Counted from the first letter of the stretch, positions 11,251 to 23,378 are shown. The stretch: 64,000 nucleotides of DNA from Monocercomonoides exilis (GCA_001643675.2 LSRY02000010.1:1559001-1623000), one strand, 5' to 3'. Made by a program: numbers and translations. Notes: generated from the sequence alone by a model not told the origin.

Positions 11251-12044
11251 TAATTCCTAGCAGTGCAAGCGAGCTGACTGGAAGGAAACACACTGCACAA
11301 CAGAGTAAGAAGGGCCCAGACCGGAGGAAGCGTAGAGTGAGTCATTCAGGACAAATGTTAAAGAACTCAAGAGAAAATGAATTTCTGGTCGAGAACGCCT
11401 CGGAAACACACCAAGAAAGGGAGGGAGTAGAGACAGGAGCCGCATCTTCATCCGCAGGCTCTCTACACATCCTCCGCACGATGACGTGCTAGGCAGGAGG
11501 GTTTAAGATCATTATAAATAAATAAATATAAAACTAAATAAGAATAAAAATACAACAAAAGGGCTTTCAAGACTCATTATTGAGGAGCAAACCTGTCTCA
11601 CTGCGTTTTTATTAAATATGGTTTGAACTGGAAAAGGAATCCAGCGTTAAAGAGAGTTTTTGATTTGTTTGTTTGCCTTTTGTTGTTTTGAGAAAACTTT
11701 GCAACTTAGCTGATTTGTTCAAGTTTGCTTTTGATGGATGATTTTGTTCTTTTTTGTGGATTTTTTTTATTTTTTGGGTTGCGGTGGACAAGAAGGAGCG
11801 ACGTTATCCTTTGGGAATGAAAAGGCAAGCGAAGCATGTATTTTTGAAGATGCCCAAGCACAAGCTACCAGGAAAGCACAATTCCTGTGGGTCAAATGAG
11901 CAAGCCAAAGTGAGACGTGATATATGCGCTTCTGTTCAACTCGTCCACTTTTCATGGGGAAAAACAAAACAAAAAAAATGAGAGAGAGTGAGAGAGCCCA
12001 TAATGAAAAAGAGAGAGGTGAAGAATTGAGAAAATCGGACAGGA

Positions 12045-15026
12045 ATGGGGAAAAGAAGCAGGGAGGTGTCTGGAATAAAAGTCGGAAAATGCAGCGTGTG
12101 TTTGCTTTGCATGTGCATGTGTGCAGCAAGCGAAGAAGGAGGGGCTGTGGAAAAGACGAACGATGAAGAAAACGCGGAGTTTTGGGGGTTTGAATCGGGG
12201 AAGGAGGCAGAAAGCCGTTGCAAGAGAAATGAAAAGATATTTGGATTTTGTGATGAGACAGCAGCAGCCGATGGGAAGGGAGCTGATGGAGATGAAGAAG
12301 ACGAGAGAGAACACAAGGCTGAAGAAGGGAAAGAAAGCGAGAAGTTTGGGGACGAAGTTCAAAGTGGAAAGAAAGGATCAACGAAGGACGCTTGCTACCG
12401 AAGGGGTATATGGAAAGTTGAGATGACAGATAAAAGCGAAGTCAGAGGAGTTTTCGTCATGTCTAATTCATCAGGAGCACTCAGTGATCTGAGGATGGCA
12501 GAAGGAGGAAGAAAAAGCATGATCAGAGCAGAAAAAGGGAGTTTTCTTGTTTTGAGGGAGTGTGTGCTGGATTTTTCGAATCCAGAGCCACAGATTGAGG
12601 TTTGCGGGAGCAGTGGAGTTTTGGCAAACATCACTCTAGGAGCAGCAAAAAAGGCACCTTGAACAAATTCCGCCTCTTTTCGCTTCAAAAGCATGTGGAA
12701 TGAGCCTTCCGAGTGTTGGAAGTGTTTCCACAGGCTCTTCGTATTTTTCATCTTTTTCTGTTGCAGAAGCCCCATTTCTGCCTCCACGATTGCTTGCGAG
12801 GATTTGTCTGTTTGATGTGATCTTCTTCAACATCTCAACAACACATGATGCATATTCATCTTTGGCCTCTTCCCTTTGTGAAACAACTTGTGTGATGAGC
12901 AGCTGCGCATTCACAGCTGTTTGCGATGTTCATGATGGAGGGGTTGTTCTTTCTCTGAACGACCCCTCGTCTTCGTTGGCTGCCTCAAACACCTCATTCA
13001 CTGGGTGCTGTCGGACAAGGAATGTTGCAGTCAATGGAACAGAAGTGGAAAAGAAACAGCCAGGGAGACAAAACACAACAGACAATGGAGCAAATTTGTT
13101 CAGTTGGTGTGAAGAGAATGAATCGAAGACAACAGGAACAAGTGATTCCATTTCAGACGGAGTATCGAGTGGAGGGGCTATGTGCATGAACAATCTCGAA
13201 TCTGGCGCACTTTATGTTTCGCATTGTCTGTTTAATAATTGCTTTGTATTCAATCGTGGAGGCTGAATCATGTGCCATACAATCAAATCTGTACATATCG
13301 AAAATGATGTGTTCGGTGCTTGTACTGCACAAAATCAATATGGAGGAGGAATGTGCATTTATGTGATTTCATCATGAGTTCGGATCGATGGATGTGAATT
13401 CCAGAAATGCCCTGCCCAAGGCTGGGGAGGAGGCGTTGATCTCGACAGATTTCATATTTCCGGATCAGGATGTGCCGAGGCAGAAAATCAAAGAGAGGGA
13501 AGTGGGTGTGTGTTTGAATGCCCATTTGCTTGGTGTTCAATTTCGAGTTTATATGGCGGAGGGCTGCACACCCATGGTGTTCCTGAAGCATTCAAAATGA
13601 GTGGGATTCAGTTCATTTCATGCTCTGCAAACTCATATGGAGGTGGAATTGATTTTTATCCCCTTCAGCAAACAGTGCTGAATTCCAATTTTTATTTTTA
13701 TTTTTAATTCCTCTTCTTTCACAACTGCCAATGTCCTGCTGACGTGCCATATGGGCATGATGTGTATTTTTCCGATGTCAACAAAATGTTCACAAGTTCA
13801 AATAATCCGTTCTGTGAATCCTTCACAACAAACACAAATGATCAGAGAGTGTGCTATTATGGGAATGTTCATGAACACACAGGCAAGAAAGGATGGTTGA
13901 ACGAAGGGATGAAGGATTGGTTTGTGGATGTGAATGGAGATGACTCAAATGAATGGTGCATTACGAGTGAGACAACAACATGCAAAACAGTTGGATTTGC
14001 AGTTGATATGAGCAGCCAGCAATTGACTTCCATAGTTACAGTTTTGGAGGGGAAACATGAAAGCGAGGTGGAAATAATCAACATTGGTGGAAAGAAAATC
14101 ATGATAATTGGAAAAGGAAGGGAAGAAAGTGTGATTGGAACAAATCTCCTTTCTATCAACTCGACAACACTGTTCAGTGTGACGAGTGGACAATTGGAGG
14201 TGGAGCATGTGGGGATCGATCACAACACTGAAAGAAGTCCATCCCCAAATGTTTTTGTTGTTTCTGATGGAAGTGGGTCACTTTCACTGGCGGACATACT
14301 GATCTCAGGAACAAGAAGAAGAAGTGTAATATCAGCATCTGTGTTTGAAGTGGCACTGAGACAGCTGAAGATGATTGATGTGGAGGTCAAAAATATGAAA
14401 ATATCACAGCCTTTGTTTGCTGAGCCATCATCAGCAGAATCAACAGCAGGAGAAAGTTTTCTGAGAAATTTGACAATTCGAAGTGTGAATCGGACTGGAG
14501 GAGATGGAGTGGTAGTGTCAAAGAGTGTGGGTGCAGGAGAAACCTTTGTGGTGTGGAACATGACAATGGAAGAGTGTGAGTGTGTGAATAAGGATGGAGG
14601 TGGGATAAAGGTTGAGTTGGCAACTTCATCAAGCAAAGTTCGTGTTGGAGGGTCAACATCGCAACGCAGAGTATCAACAAAATTCTTCAAAATGAAGTGT
14701 GATGGATATGGAGGAGAGGTAATGCAATAAAAGTGCCAGACAATGGAGATTCCATTTGGTGATATTGAAACGGAACCTGCTGAAGAGAAGATTAAAGACA
14801 GATGAAGGAAGAAAGATTCATTGATGAATGACTTGTTTTTTGAAACTTTTGCAAGGCACTTTTAAAATCAAAAGGCAAGGGAAAAACCATTTTGATTGAG
14901 CTGAAACATGAGTTTGTCTTGAATATTCCTGAAGGGTCAATGCTGTTTTCAATTTCTGATTCAGTCTTTCATATCGAAAACCAACGCAAAGAAGGAAGCT
15001 TCTGCACAAGTGCAACTGATCGATGA
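12045..15026 (+). pseudogene. Decayed beta-helix/pseudokinase surface protein
   Basis: The start at 12045 gives a hydrophobic Cys-rich signal-like stretch, then a charged segment. The frame shifts at a poly-A run (about 12648) and continues from about 12652 as a beta-helix ectodomain with SGGAM, CLFNNC, YGGG and WGGGV repeats. It is interrupted by TGA at 13264-13266, another stop near 13375 and a TAA after 13703. At about 14728 the frame jumps from beta-helix sequence to MEIPFGDIE, which matches the pseudokinase segment LEIPFGEY. A further tail (14898-14998, ELKHEFVLNIPEG...SISD) matches the end of the giant protein's kinase domain. Membrane segment and kinase N-lobe are missing, so a deletion fused the ends. 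The mirror copy (27374-30355) is less damaged. Confidence 0.7.
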
Positions 15027-15718
15027 GTCAAAAGATGCAAAGGATGGAACTCAGCTTCGTGTTTGCATTCGCCTTTTCGATAGTTTGCAAACAATGCAAA
15101 AAACATGTCCTGGGACCGAATTGAAATTGGTGAAAAAACAAAAATTATAAAACATAAACAGAAAGAACGATGATTAGAAAATATAATTAATGCGACAGCA
15201 GCCAAAATCGCAAGCGTTCTCGTTTTCTTTAACCTTTAAATTCGAATGCCGCGCATGAAACTTTCTTCCAAAAAAATACTATCAGCAACATCATCTGCTT
15301 CTGAGGAGATTATTGTTTTATTTCGACTTCACTGAAAAGAGGAGAATATTCAAATAGCAATTTTTTAATAAACACTTTCATATCTCACAAAAGAAACAAA
15401 AAAGTCCCCATGAAAATATTTCTGATTGAAACTATCCCACAGAAAATCATAAAACAGAACTCTTGATCAAAAGTGTCTCCATTGGCAATCATTATTCCTT
15501 TTGCGCCAATTCTTTTTCCCTTTCAAACAGAAAATTATTTTATTCGACAATTTACAAACGATGGTTGGTTGTTTGTTGGTTTTTATTTGGAAATCAGCTT
15601 TTGGTGAATTTCGCAAAAAACAAATTATGATTTTTCGAAAGAAGACAAGAAACCTAAAACTATCATTTTTTTCAGATTGATTTTGAAAAAGTCTTTCAAT
15701 ATAACATGCTAATCAACA

Positions 15719-15976
15719 GAAGCTATTAGAGAAGCTGACAAGCATCTTCACACCTTTCTTTCTTATCTTGATCAGGTTGCAACAATTATTTCCTCCAATA
15801 AAAACGAATCAGACACTGTGTTGCATAACCAGCAGTTCCAATCATGCATGAAACGTATTGCTTCCAAACAAAAGAGATAACCCCATCAAAGTCTTTTTGG
15901 AGTTCTTCCAGATTTGGAAACTGATGAGCTCTCTTTCTGTTTTCAATTCAATCGGATTGTCAAACATATGGGATGA
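15719..15976 (+). pseudogene. Possible exon of unrecognised gene
   Basis: The frame reads EAIREADKHLHTFLSYLDQ onward and looks like a real helical protein. It meets TAA at 15878-15880, then continues with equally protein-like sequence (LFGVLPDLETDELSF) to TGA at 15974-15976. A CAG that could be a splice acceptor lies just before it. The TAA and the frame are kept in the mirror copy (26424-26681). It could be a remnant of a larger gene with a nonsense mutation. No family recognised. Confidence 0.35.
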
Positions 15977-16074
15977 AATATTTTAAAAAAATGATTTTTT
16001 TCCACACGATATTTTTGAACATTTAACTAAATTTTATAATTTTTCTATATTTTTTGTTATGATAACGATGAATT

Positions 16075-16203
<129 letters not shown>

Positions 16204-16424
16204 CAGAATAAGTTTGGATCAAATCGTTATTTTTTGACGCAAATGCTCGAATTTTGCCCCAAAAAAAGATTTTCACATGAAGTGTGGAACAAAATGATGA
16301 AATCAAAATTATTCGTCCTATTTGTTAATTGTGTAATTTGTTTATTTATTTGATCAAAGTAACCAATACAACAAACCTTTCAAAGGCAAACTTCACTTTA
16401 ATTCGTAATACATTTGATGAAATT

Positions 16425-17916
16425 CAAATAAGAAATTTCAATTTAAATAACTCCATTTTATTCGAAAAAAATATAAGTTTATTTGAATAAAGTGTGCATT
16501 ATTCAAATAAACTCACTTCATTTAGAAATTCCAAACTTCATTTGAGTTTCTGAAAAATCATGATTTCATTTAGAACAGAATAATGAACATTATAATTTAG
16601 ATGTTCGATGAAAATTATTTTTATGTGTTTTTCTCTTATGTGAAAAAGTGAAAATATGATTTCATTTTTCTGAAATTCAAAAAAGTGAACACATTGGTTT
16701 GGATGCAAATAAAGGAAATTCCACACATGCATTCGTTATAAATACATTCATCAAAAACAATTTTTATCGTTTCTCTGATAAAGTGAAATTGTTGAAAACG
16801 AAAATAAAAAAAAATATGGAAATTTGAAAATACAGATATTCGATATTTGGTTTCCAAGACAACAGATCTTATGAAAGAGAAATCCTAGGAGCATGCAAGT
16901 ACTTTTAGAGAGGAAGATCATTACAAATTTTCGTAAATTGTTGATGGAAGGAGAAAAAAAAACAAATAGTTCAAATTCATATTCGTGGCGCAGTAATGAA
17001 GAATTATCCTTTAAACGTTCATGCTTGAATCAGAATTAATGTTTGCAAGTTATATTGAAGATTTATTTTCCTGAATAATATTGAATGTGTTGTTATACGC
17101 ATTTGAATATTCATATTTTTATTTAGGCTGATGAAATGATAATATGGAAATTTACTAAAGAGCAATAGAATTGAAATATGACGACTGATTTTTAGATGAA
17201 GAAGAAATCCATATTAAGCGAGATGAAGAATAAGGAGGAAAGAATATATCAAAAAAAAGAAAGACGGATGAGAAAAGGTGGATATACATAAATTGAGCGT
17301 GAATATAACATTATAAAACGCTTGACCTTAGTTCTAGTTGAGGAAATGCTTAAGTTGAAAGATATTTTTAATATAAACAAAGGAAATCATAGAGGAAAAT
17401 GAGAGTTGGAAGAAACAGAAATGTGGATTACCATATGTTTCCGTTTTTGTTGGAAAGATGCCAAGGGGCAAGTTGAAAATTTGAAAAATCCAGTAATTAC
17501 TGCTTGCCAGAAGGATGTGCGGCCAAAGAAGTTTAAATCAATAAAGATAGAATACAACAAGAATCTTTGCATTTGTTGTCAATAACCTTCATTATTCCAA
17601 ATATCAAATAATTTCATCAATAACTTCTTCTTCTTTTTTTTTCCTTCTTCATATCCTTCGAACTGCAATGATCTGTTCCTGTCTTCTCGTCCTCACTTAT
17701 CGTTGGCGGGGATTCAACTCAGAAACACTTAAAAACGCATTCTTTCTCCATCAATGAAATGCTGCTGCTCACTTACCGTTGAAAGCAATGGCTCATTTTC
17801 ATCTTCTCTTCATTCTTCTTCTTCCACTTTTGTTTCTTCCAGATCAAATACCATCTTCCTAATATATTTCTTCATTCTGATCTGGAGCAGCACGCCGATC
17901 AATTTTTCCATTCCGG
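16425..17916. other. Gene-free AT-rich part of the left-only segment
   Basis: Very AT-rich, with repeated ATTCAAATAAA-like motifs near the left end. Reading frames are short and unconvincing. No transposase motif seen. Confidence 0.5.
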
Positions 17917-19075
17917 AATCAGAGAAGTGAAGAGAAGAAGGCGGCAGGGGATGATCTGCCATCATCAGCGCCTGCGATTGACCATTCGGATGTGTCGGCA
18001 GTGGCTGCGTCATACACGTCGGCAGCAATGATGGACCACATCGAGAGGCGGGTGCGGATTGTTGCGATGGAAGAAGCTCAGATGTATGAAAATCACACGA
18101 AGTTGTCACAAAGAGCGCAACAGATTCTGTGGTGATATGTTTCAGCGCTGTGGGCGATGCTTTATTGGGGCGTTGTATGTTCCAACGATGTGGCACTTTT
18201 GGCAATGCTTTCGGTTCCGTTGGTAAAGCAGCTTTCTTTCATTGCAGAATCGGTGGAGAAAGAAAAAGAAGCTCTGGAGGGTATTTGCGGCTGCGGATGT
18301 GAATGCGTTCCCGTCGATCAACGATCTGTTTGACCCCTCGCTGCTGCCTTTAGCGATATCGTGACAATTGTTGCGATCGCAGCAGTTGAGGCGTGTGGTG
18401 ATGAAGCTGGACGATGAAGTGATGGGGCGAGGTGTTGCAGTGTGTGAAGTGAGGGAGATTGTGGAGAAGGGGCTGTCGGTGGCGGGGCTGAGGATGGGGG
18501 ATGCGGTTTTAGCCTGCAGCGATTGCGCTGGCGGTGCTGGAGGAGCGAGAAGAGGCAAAGGAAGGAGAAAGGGGAGACAAAGAGGGAGAAGAAATGGGAG
18601 GCAAAGAGGGAGGTGATGGGAATGAGGAGAAAAGTGGGCGTCCGACAGCGCACAGAGAGTTTGTGGAGAGAATGAAAGAAAACCAAGGGAAGCTGGAAGA
18701 AGCGATGGCGCTGCTGGTTGTGGAGGCGCTTGGGCTGGTCGGCTGAGATTTGTGAAGGCGGGGGTGGGGATAGAGGATGAGGCTGGTGCAGACAAGCAGC
18801 ATTCAATGGAACCTGAAATGAACAGATATTCGCCAGGAGATGACATTCAACAGGAGAACAGGAGAGCAGAAGAAGAAGCAGCAGATGGGTTTTCAGGTAT
18901 AACTTCAGATGGAAGTTCAAAGTGTGTGAGAAAAGATGTGGAACAGGTGGAAATGTGTACGAATGATTTGGGGATGAATGAGAAGCAAGGAAGAGAGGGA
19001 AATTCGATTTATTTGGAGAAGGAAGAAGAGGAGGAAGAAGAAGAGAAATTTAATGGAGGCATGAAGTTTATTTTT
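17917..19075 (+). pseudogene. Decayed host gene of unknown function
   Basis: From 17917 a protein-like frame runs 72 codons (Ala/Ser-rich, then IERRVRIVAMEEAQMYENH) to TGA at 18133-18135, which falls after Trp. It continues as helical sequence (VPLVKQLSFIAESVEKEKEA) to another stop near 18330. Later pieces in shifted frames (VMKLDDEVMGRGVAV, ERMKENQGKLEEAMALLVVEA, then an acidic Glu-rich tail ending at 19075) look like the same gene after frameshifts. No family recognised. Several long minus-strand frames across this stretch are shadows of its purine-rich coding strand. Confidence 0.45.
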
Positions 19076-19357
19076 TAGGAATATAAAGGACAAAAGCAAA
19101 AAGAGGAAATAATGAGATGGATTTATGAGAACCAGGAGAGGAGTGGATGCGCAAATTCATCATCATCAAAAAAAGATTTAAAAATGCAGAGGATAAACGG
19201 TAGGAATAGGAAGAGAATGTGAAGAAGAAAAGGAAGAAAAGAGTGTGGAAAAATGGTATATGGAATTTATTTGTAGGAAAAAAGGGAGAAGAGACGAAAC
19301 GGAGCAAACGTTGATAATTTCTTATCCAGAAGTTCCGATATTTCTAATTATTTTTGT

Positions 19358-20776
19358 TCAAATTGATGATAAACAATTATCAAATGGGAATTGTGTGATT
19401 ATGCTTCCATTGAAAAACACATCATTCCATCTGCAAAAAGAAGCGTTGTTGTTATCGAAGAAACAAAATGTGATGAATTTAATTACGTTCGTCCAATCAA
19501 ACATTCTTGTGTAACACAGGGCAGCACCATCGAAGGTGAATGGATTTTCGACTTTGTTGTTGATGAACTGGAACTCTTGGAGAAAATATTGAGGAGGTAT
19601 TACTAGTGGAAGGAAATGAAACGTGATTGCACCAGCAGCATCGCCACCAGTATTTGCAATGCAGACGCAACTTTTGAATAGGAATTTTGCATCTGATGGA
19701 ATGTAATAGAGGGAAAAGTACCAACCAGTTCTGCAATAGTTTGTTATTGAACAACTTTCCACTCTGTTATCTGAGAATGTCCAAACAGAATTTGATCGTA
19801 GACTTGTAGCATGGACTGCTCCTCCATGCAATGCAGAACAACTCGTAAAATTTGATTTTGTAATGTCAATTTTCAGCAGGTAATCGCAACGTATTGCTCC
19901 TCCATAACCATTTGTCGAGCAATTATTGAATGAACAAGAAGTGATTGTGAGGTTTGCATTTGTGCAAGCAACATTTAGTGCTCCACCTGCTGAAGATCCA
20001 CCAGTTGAATCTTTCCATTCGCACCATTCAAATTTGTGGCTGTTCTCGTCAAAAGCAGTCAGTCTTCCAGGTTTCTCTCTTTGAGATTCAGATCCAACAT
20101 GCACAACAGGAGCATTTGGTGAAGAACGTGTTTGGTGGAGGAAAGAAGTGTTGAAGACTGAGAGGGAAGTGGATGGGCTGTTGTGGTTGGGGAGGACAGC
20201 ACCATCGATGGGATTGTGGGTGTAGAGGAAGAGGGATGAGTGGATGGAGAGGGATGAGTGAAGAGAGAAGGAGGGGATTGAATTGGTGTTGGCGTTGGTG
20301 GAAATGGAGGTGGAAGAAGAGGAAGAAGTGGTTGAGATGAAAGGATTGAGTGAGTGTGAGGGAAGGGATGGAAGTGATAGAGGGGATTGGGGAGAGGAGA
20401 TGTTGGAGAAGAGGGTGTTTGAGAGATGGAGATTGAGGTGGATGTGGAGGTGGGGATGGGATCGTTGATGGATATGGAGAGGGGAAGAGGAAGAGGAAAT
20501 GGAAGGGGAAGAGGAAGGGGAAGGCGAAGAAAAAGAAGAGGATGAGAGTGAGAATGAGAAAGATGAAGGAGAAGGGGAAAGGGATGGAGATGGAGAAGGG
20601 GAAGGGGAAGAGAGGGAAGAAGGAGAAAAAAGGAAAGACTGGATGAGGGAGATGAAGGAGGAGAAAGAGAAGTGGGAGATGGAGAAGGAGCAGGGATTGT
20701 GGAGTGGACATGTCGGAGGAGATTGTTTGGGGTGGAGAAGAGGGGGAAGGAGAGGAAGAAGAAAAAAGAAAATCAA
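19358..20776 (-). CDS. Beta-helix surface protein fragment
   Basis: A 472-codon frame. The credible part is the C-terminal ~250 residues (19358 to about 20110). It has FEWCEWKDSTGGSSAGGAL, then CSFNNC...GYGGAI and FTSCSALHGGAV repeats typical of right-handed parallel beta-helices, and resembles the ectodomain of the decayed gene at 12045-15026. The N-terminal half is Ser/Pro-rich low complexity, encoded by a long polypurine tract on the other strand, and may not be translated. No membrane segment or kinase domain follows, so this is probably a fragment carried in the left-only segment. Confidence 0.5.
   Translation of the reverse strand: MIFFFLLPLLPPLLHPKQSPPTCPLHNPCSFSISHFSFSSFISLIQSFLFSPSSLSSPSPSPSPSLSPSPSSFSFSLSSSSFSSPSPSSSPSISSSSSPLHIHQRSHPHLHIHLNLHLSNTLFSNISSPQSPLSLPSLPSHSLNPFISTTSSSSSTSISTNANTNSIPSFSLHSSLSIHSSLFLYTHNPIDGAVLPNHNSPSTSLSVFNTSFLHQTRSSPNAPVVHVGSESQREKPGRLTAFDENSHKFEWCEWKDSTGGSSAGGALNVACTNANLTITSCSFNNCSTNGYGGAIRCDYLLKIDITKSNFTSCSALHGGAVHATSLRSNSVWTFSDNRVESCSITNYCRTGWYFSLYYIPSDAKFLFKSCVCIANTGGDAAGAITFHFLPLVIPPQYFLQEFQFINNKVENPFTFDGAALCYTRMFDWTNVIKFITFCFFDNNNASFCRWNDVFFNGSIITQFPFDNCLSSI
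20480..20700. repeat. Long polypurine tract
   Basis: About 220 bp of the plus strand are almost entirely A and G, with GGGGAAG and GAAGGAG units and few pyrimidines. It lies within the N-terminal low-complexity part of the minus-strand reading frame. Confidence 0.8.
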
Positions 20777-21499
20777 GTTTGTCAGCTTCCACGCTTCATT
20801 TCGAACACTTTTGCAGTTATTTGTGTATTAGACATTGAAATTGTTCAGAGCATTTCACTTTTCCTCATAACATTTTTATCCAAATAAAAATCGTTCATCT
20901 GTGTTTTTTTTTTTAAATAAACATAAAAATATAAACGAAACAAACTTTCAACTCACGAAAAAAATTTTTTTTGTCTTTGAAGCTCATTTTGTTTTTATTT
21001 TGTTTCATTTCCAATTAATATCAAAATGATCAAAAACGTAGTAAAAAACTGGATTATTAATTCTTCAAAAAAACAACACCAAATGTACCAATTAGTATTT
21101 AATAGAAATGAAATACAATTTCTGATAACTTTTTCCGGATGGATTTCAGCGTTAATTTGCATATGCAATCTTTATTTAAAATATACCAACTTCATTTAAA
21201 ATAAACCAACTTTATTTGAATTAAATTGGTTTATTTGAATTGAAGAAGTCTATTCAAATTTCATCTATTGTCAAAAATGTCAACGCAAGAAAGAACGGTT
21301 TGGATGCACTTATTTTTATGAGAGCTATTTTTGAGTTTCTGCTTTTCATCTGTTTCTTCTTTCCAAACGTATGCGAATTCAACATGAATTTCAAAATGGC
21401 GTTGCTTTCTGGATGCAATTAACTATCAAATATCAGGATAAGAGCATATGCAGCAAGTTTACTGGTGCGCAATTGTTATTGCTTTTGAATTTTTGTTGA

Positions 21500-22849
21500 T
21501 TGATTTCTTTCTTTGCCTTTTTCTTTGAAGAATTGTTTTCTGAACTTGAACGCTTCAGTAAGGAAGATCAAAAACAGAAAATTTTTGAAATGGGTACATT
21601 GATAGAAGAGATGGACGAAGAAGAATTCAAATCTGTTTTTTCTCAAGAACTGTTCAACAAAATACACAAAATGATTAAAAAAGAGAAACTTTCGATGGAA
21701 AATGCAATTTTGTTACTAAAGCGAATTGGATATTACAGATCGTTGAAAACTTTGTGGTTCTATAACTTTGCTAGCACTTTATTGAACGAAAGAATTGAGA
21801 AGATGATTATTGAAGAAGAAAAGAAGAAGAAGAAGAAAAAGAACGAAAAGCTGCTGATTGATCTTTGCGAATGTCATATTTCTCTAAGCCACTACGTCTC
21901 GCCTGAATTGCGTTCAATTTGTATAACTTACTTAACGAAAGCAGCATCGAAGAAAGGGGAAAGTGAGGAAACTCAAAAAGAAGTGGAAATGGCTTTGCTT
22001 ATATTGAGCAGTATTCGGGATTTGGGAGTACGCTTTTCTTTTTCAATTTTGATAATTATGATTTTTTTTTCCCCCCATCTTTTTGATTAGGAAGAGGAAC
22101 AAGATATGTACATATTTGGAATTGATGTGATTATCCTATATCATCAGCAGCATCACAACCTTACACCTCTTGCGCATCAATCAGCTTGGAAAATTTTGGT
22201 GCACAGATTTTACATGGATTATTATTCTGAAGAAGAAATTGTGAATGATCTGCATTTTGTGGGAGAAGCAGCAAAAGAACTGAAAGAGTTGGCAAAAGTG
22301 TGAGTTGTAAGCAAAAAAAGGAGAAGAGGAGTAGAAAGGAAAGAAATACAAGTTTTTGTAAGATGGCTCACATTGATGGAGCCTTTCTTTTACTACTGCC
22401 AATTGTGGAATGAAGAATTTGTTGGGCTTATTGGAAGTATTGCGGAAGCATTTAAAGCATCGAAGGATAATTACAGAGAACTTTGCCACCGGTGCATTTT
22501 TGCGATTAAACAAGCAGCGATGAACAGGACCGTTCAAATAAATGACCTATTGAACGGAGGAGCTTTTGATGTTGCTTTGGTGGAAATTCAGAGACGAACA
22601 ATAGATTACAAAAATCCATTTGAAAACTTGCAATTTTTTCTGAATGTTTCAAGGAGATTTAAAGGAAAGGAGGATGATGATGCCGACGAAGAAAAAAGAA
22701 AAGAGATGAAAAGGAAAGTGTTTGAAAAGCTGGAAGAAGAAGGATACGAAGATACCATCACCAGCTTTTATGAATTATTCGAGCTCATTAACATAAATAA
22801 TCATCATTCGTTATCTTTGAATGTTTCTGATTATTTAGTGAATGTTTGA
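21500..22849 (+). pseudogene. ARM/HEAT-like oxymonad family protein, broken copy
   Basis: Exon 1 ends at 22027, a 63-bp GT-AG intron follows (22028-22090), and exon 2 starts at 22091. The sequence is nearly the same as the intact mirror gene at 24505-25860. Just after ELKELAK at about 22300 one A is missing from an A-run, which brings in an immediate TGA. A further net 8-bp loss nearby restores the original frame, which then stays open to TGA at 22847-22849. About 15 codons between the indels are scrambled. It is a pseudogene unless the short scrambled piece is spliced out. Confidence 0.7.
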
Positions 22850-23181
22850 GGAAATGAGACACATTTCATTTTGTAACTCTAATTATTTATTTATTTTTCT
22901 TATTTCATCATTTGGGGAAAAATTCTTTCATTTATGAAAAAAACAACGATTTGTTCCAATTTTTTTCTCCAACCTTATCATAATAAGTCTTTCATTCCCA
23001 CGTCAAAAAGAAAGTGGATAAATTTAAAATTTGAGAAAAATATTTGTTGGGTAGAATGGAACAAAATTCAGAAAGCTCAAAATTTCGTCCCAATTAACTT
23101 CTTTTTCCCATCCTTTTAAATTTTCCTCAAATGATTTGTCTTCTCAAAAGTTTAATGAAAATATAAACAAAAAGCATTTGT

Positions 23182-23334
23182 TCATTCTTCCGCTTCGAAA
23201 GCATCTTCTGTAATCAGTGGAACAGATGTATTCTTCAGCTTCTGGTTTTCCAAATATCGTGCCATTTCAGAGAATTGAAGAAAGGAAATCAAAATCCAGG
23301 GAATGGAAAGTTGATTTGATGATTTGAATGTGAA
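23182..23334 (-). pseudogene. Mirror of terminal exon of unrecognised gene
   Basis: Reverse-complement copy of the candidate exon 24015-24167: a 50-codon frame ending in ITEDAFEAEE and TGA. In this arm the gene can extend upstream only to the palindrome junction at 23636, so its 5' part is missing. Confidence 0.35.
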
Positions 23335-23378
23335 CTACAAGAACAAGATGCTTTTCTTGTGGCATCAATTCTGAGTTT

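Larger units (their letters stand above)
6587..11605 (+). mobile_element. DIRS-like retroelement, left-arm copy
   Basis: The element is bounded by inverted terminal repeats: 6587-6645 on the left and 11572-11605 on the right, both containing TTTGCTCCTCAATAATGAGT facing inward. In order it contains a gag-like remnant (about 8040-8469), reverse transcriptase (8466-8990), RNase H (9018-9890) and a tyrosine-recombinase-like remnant (about 10488-11250). I see no integrase of the DDE type. This gene order with inverted termini is that of DIRS-type elements, which integrate with a tyrosine recombinase. All reading frames are broken. The outer part of the right terminus (TCTCACTGCG) does not match the left one and belongs to a neighbouring element (see the 712-bp deletion). 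Confidence 0.75.
16412..21269. mobile_element. 4852-bp segment with short inverted ends, left arm only
   Basis: The segment 16415-21266 is missing from the mirror site in the right arm, which reads straight through (empty site 26091-26093). It starts TGATGAAATT and ends AATTTCATCT, a 9-bp perfect inverted repeat, and is flanked by a direct ATT on both sides (16412-16414 and 21267-21269). Both ends carry several copies of a subterminal motif close to TTTATTTGAATT and ACTTCATTTA. I see no transposase. Inside are a decayed gene (17917-19075) and a beta-helix gene fragment (19358-20110). This looks like a non-autonomous DNA transposon that captured host gene pieces. The alternative is a deletion in the right arm between two ATT triplets. 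Confidence 0.6.

Noticed and set aside
17810-18846. Long minus-strand Ser/Pro-rich frames
   Set aside because: They are antisense to a purine-rich coding strand; the plus-strand pieces look more like protein.
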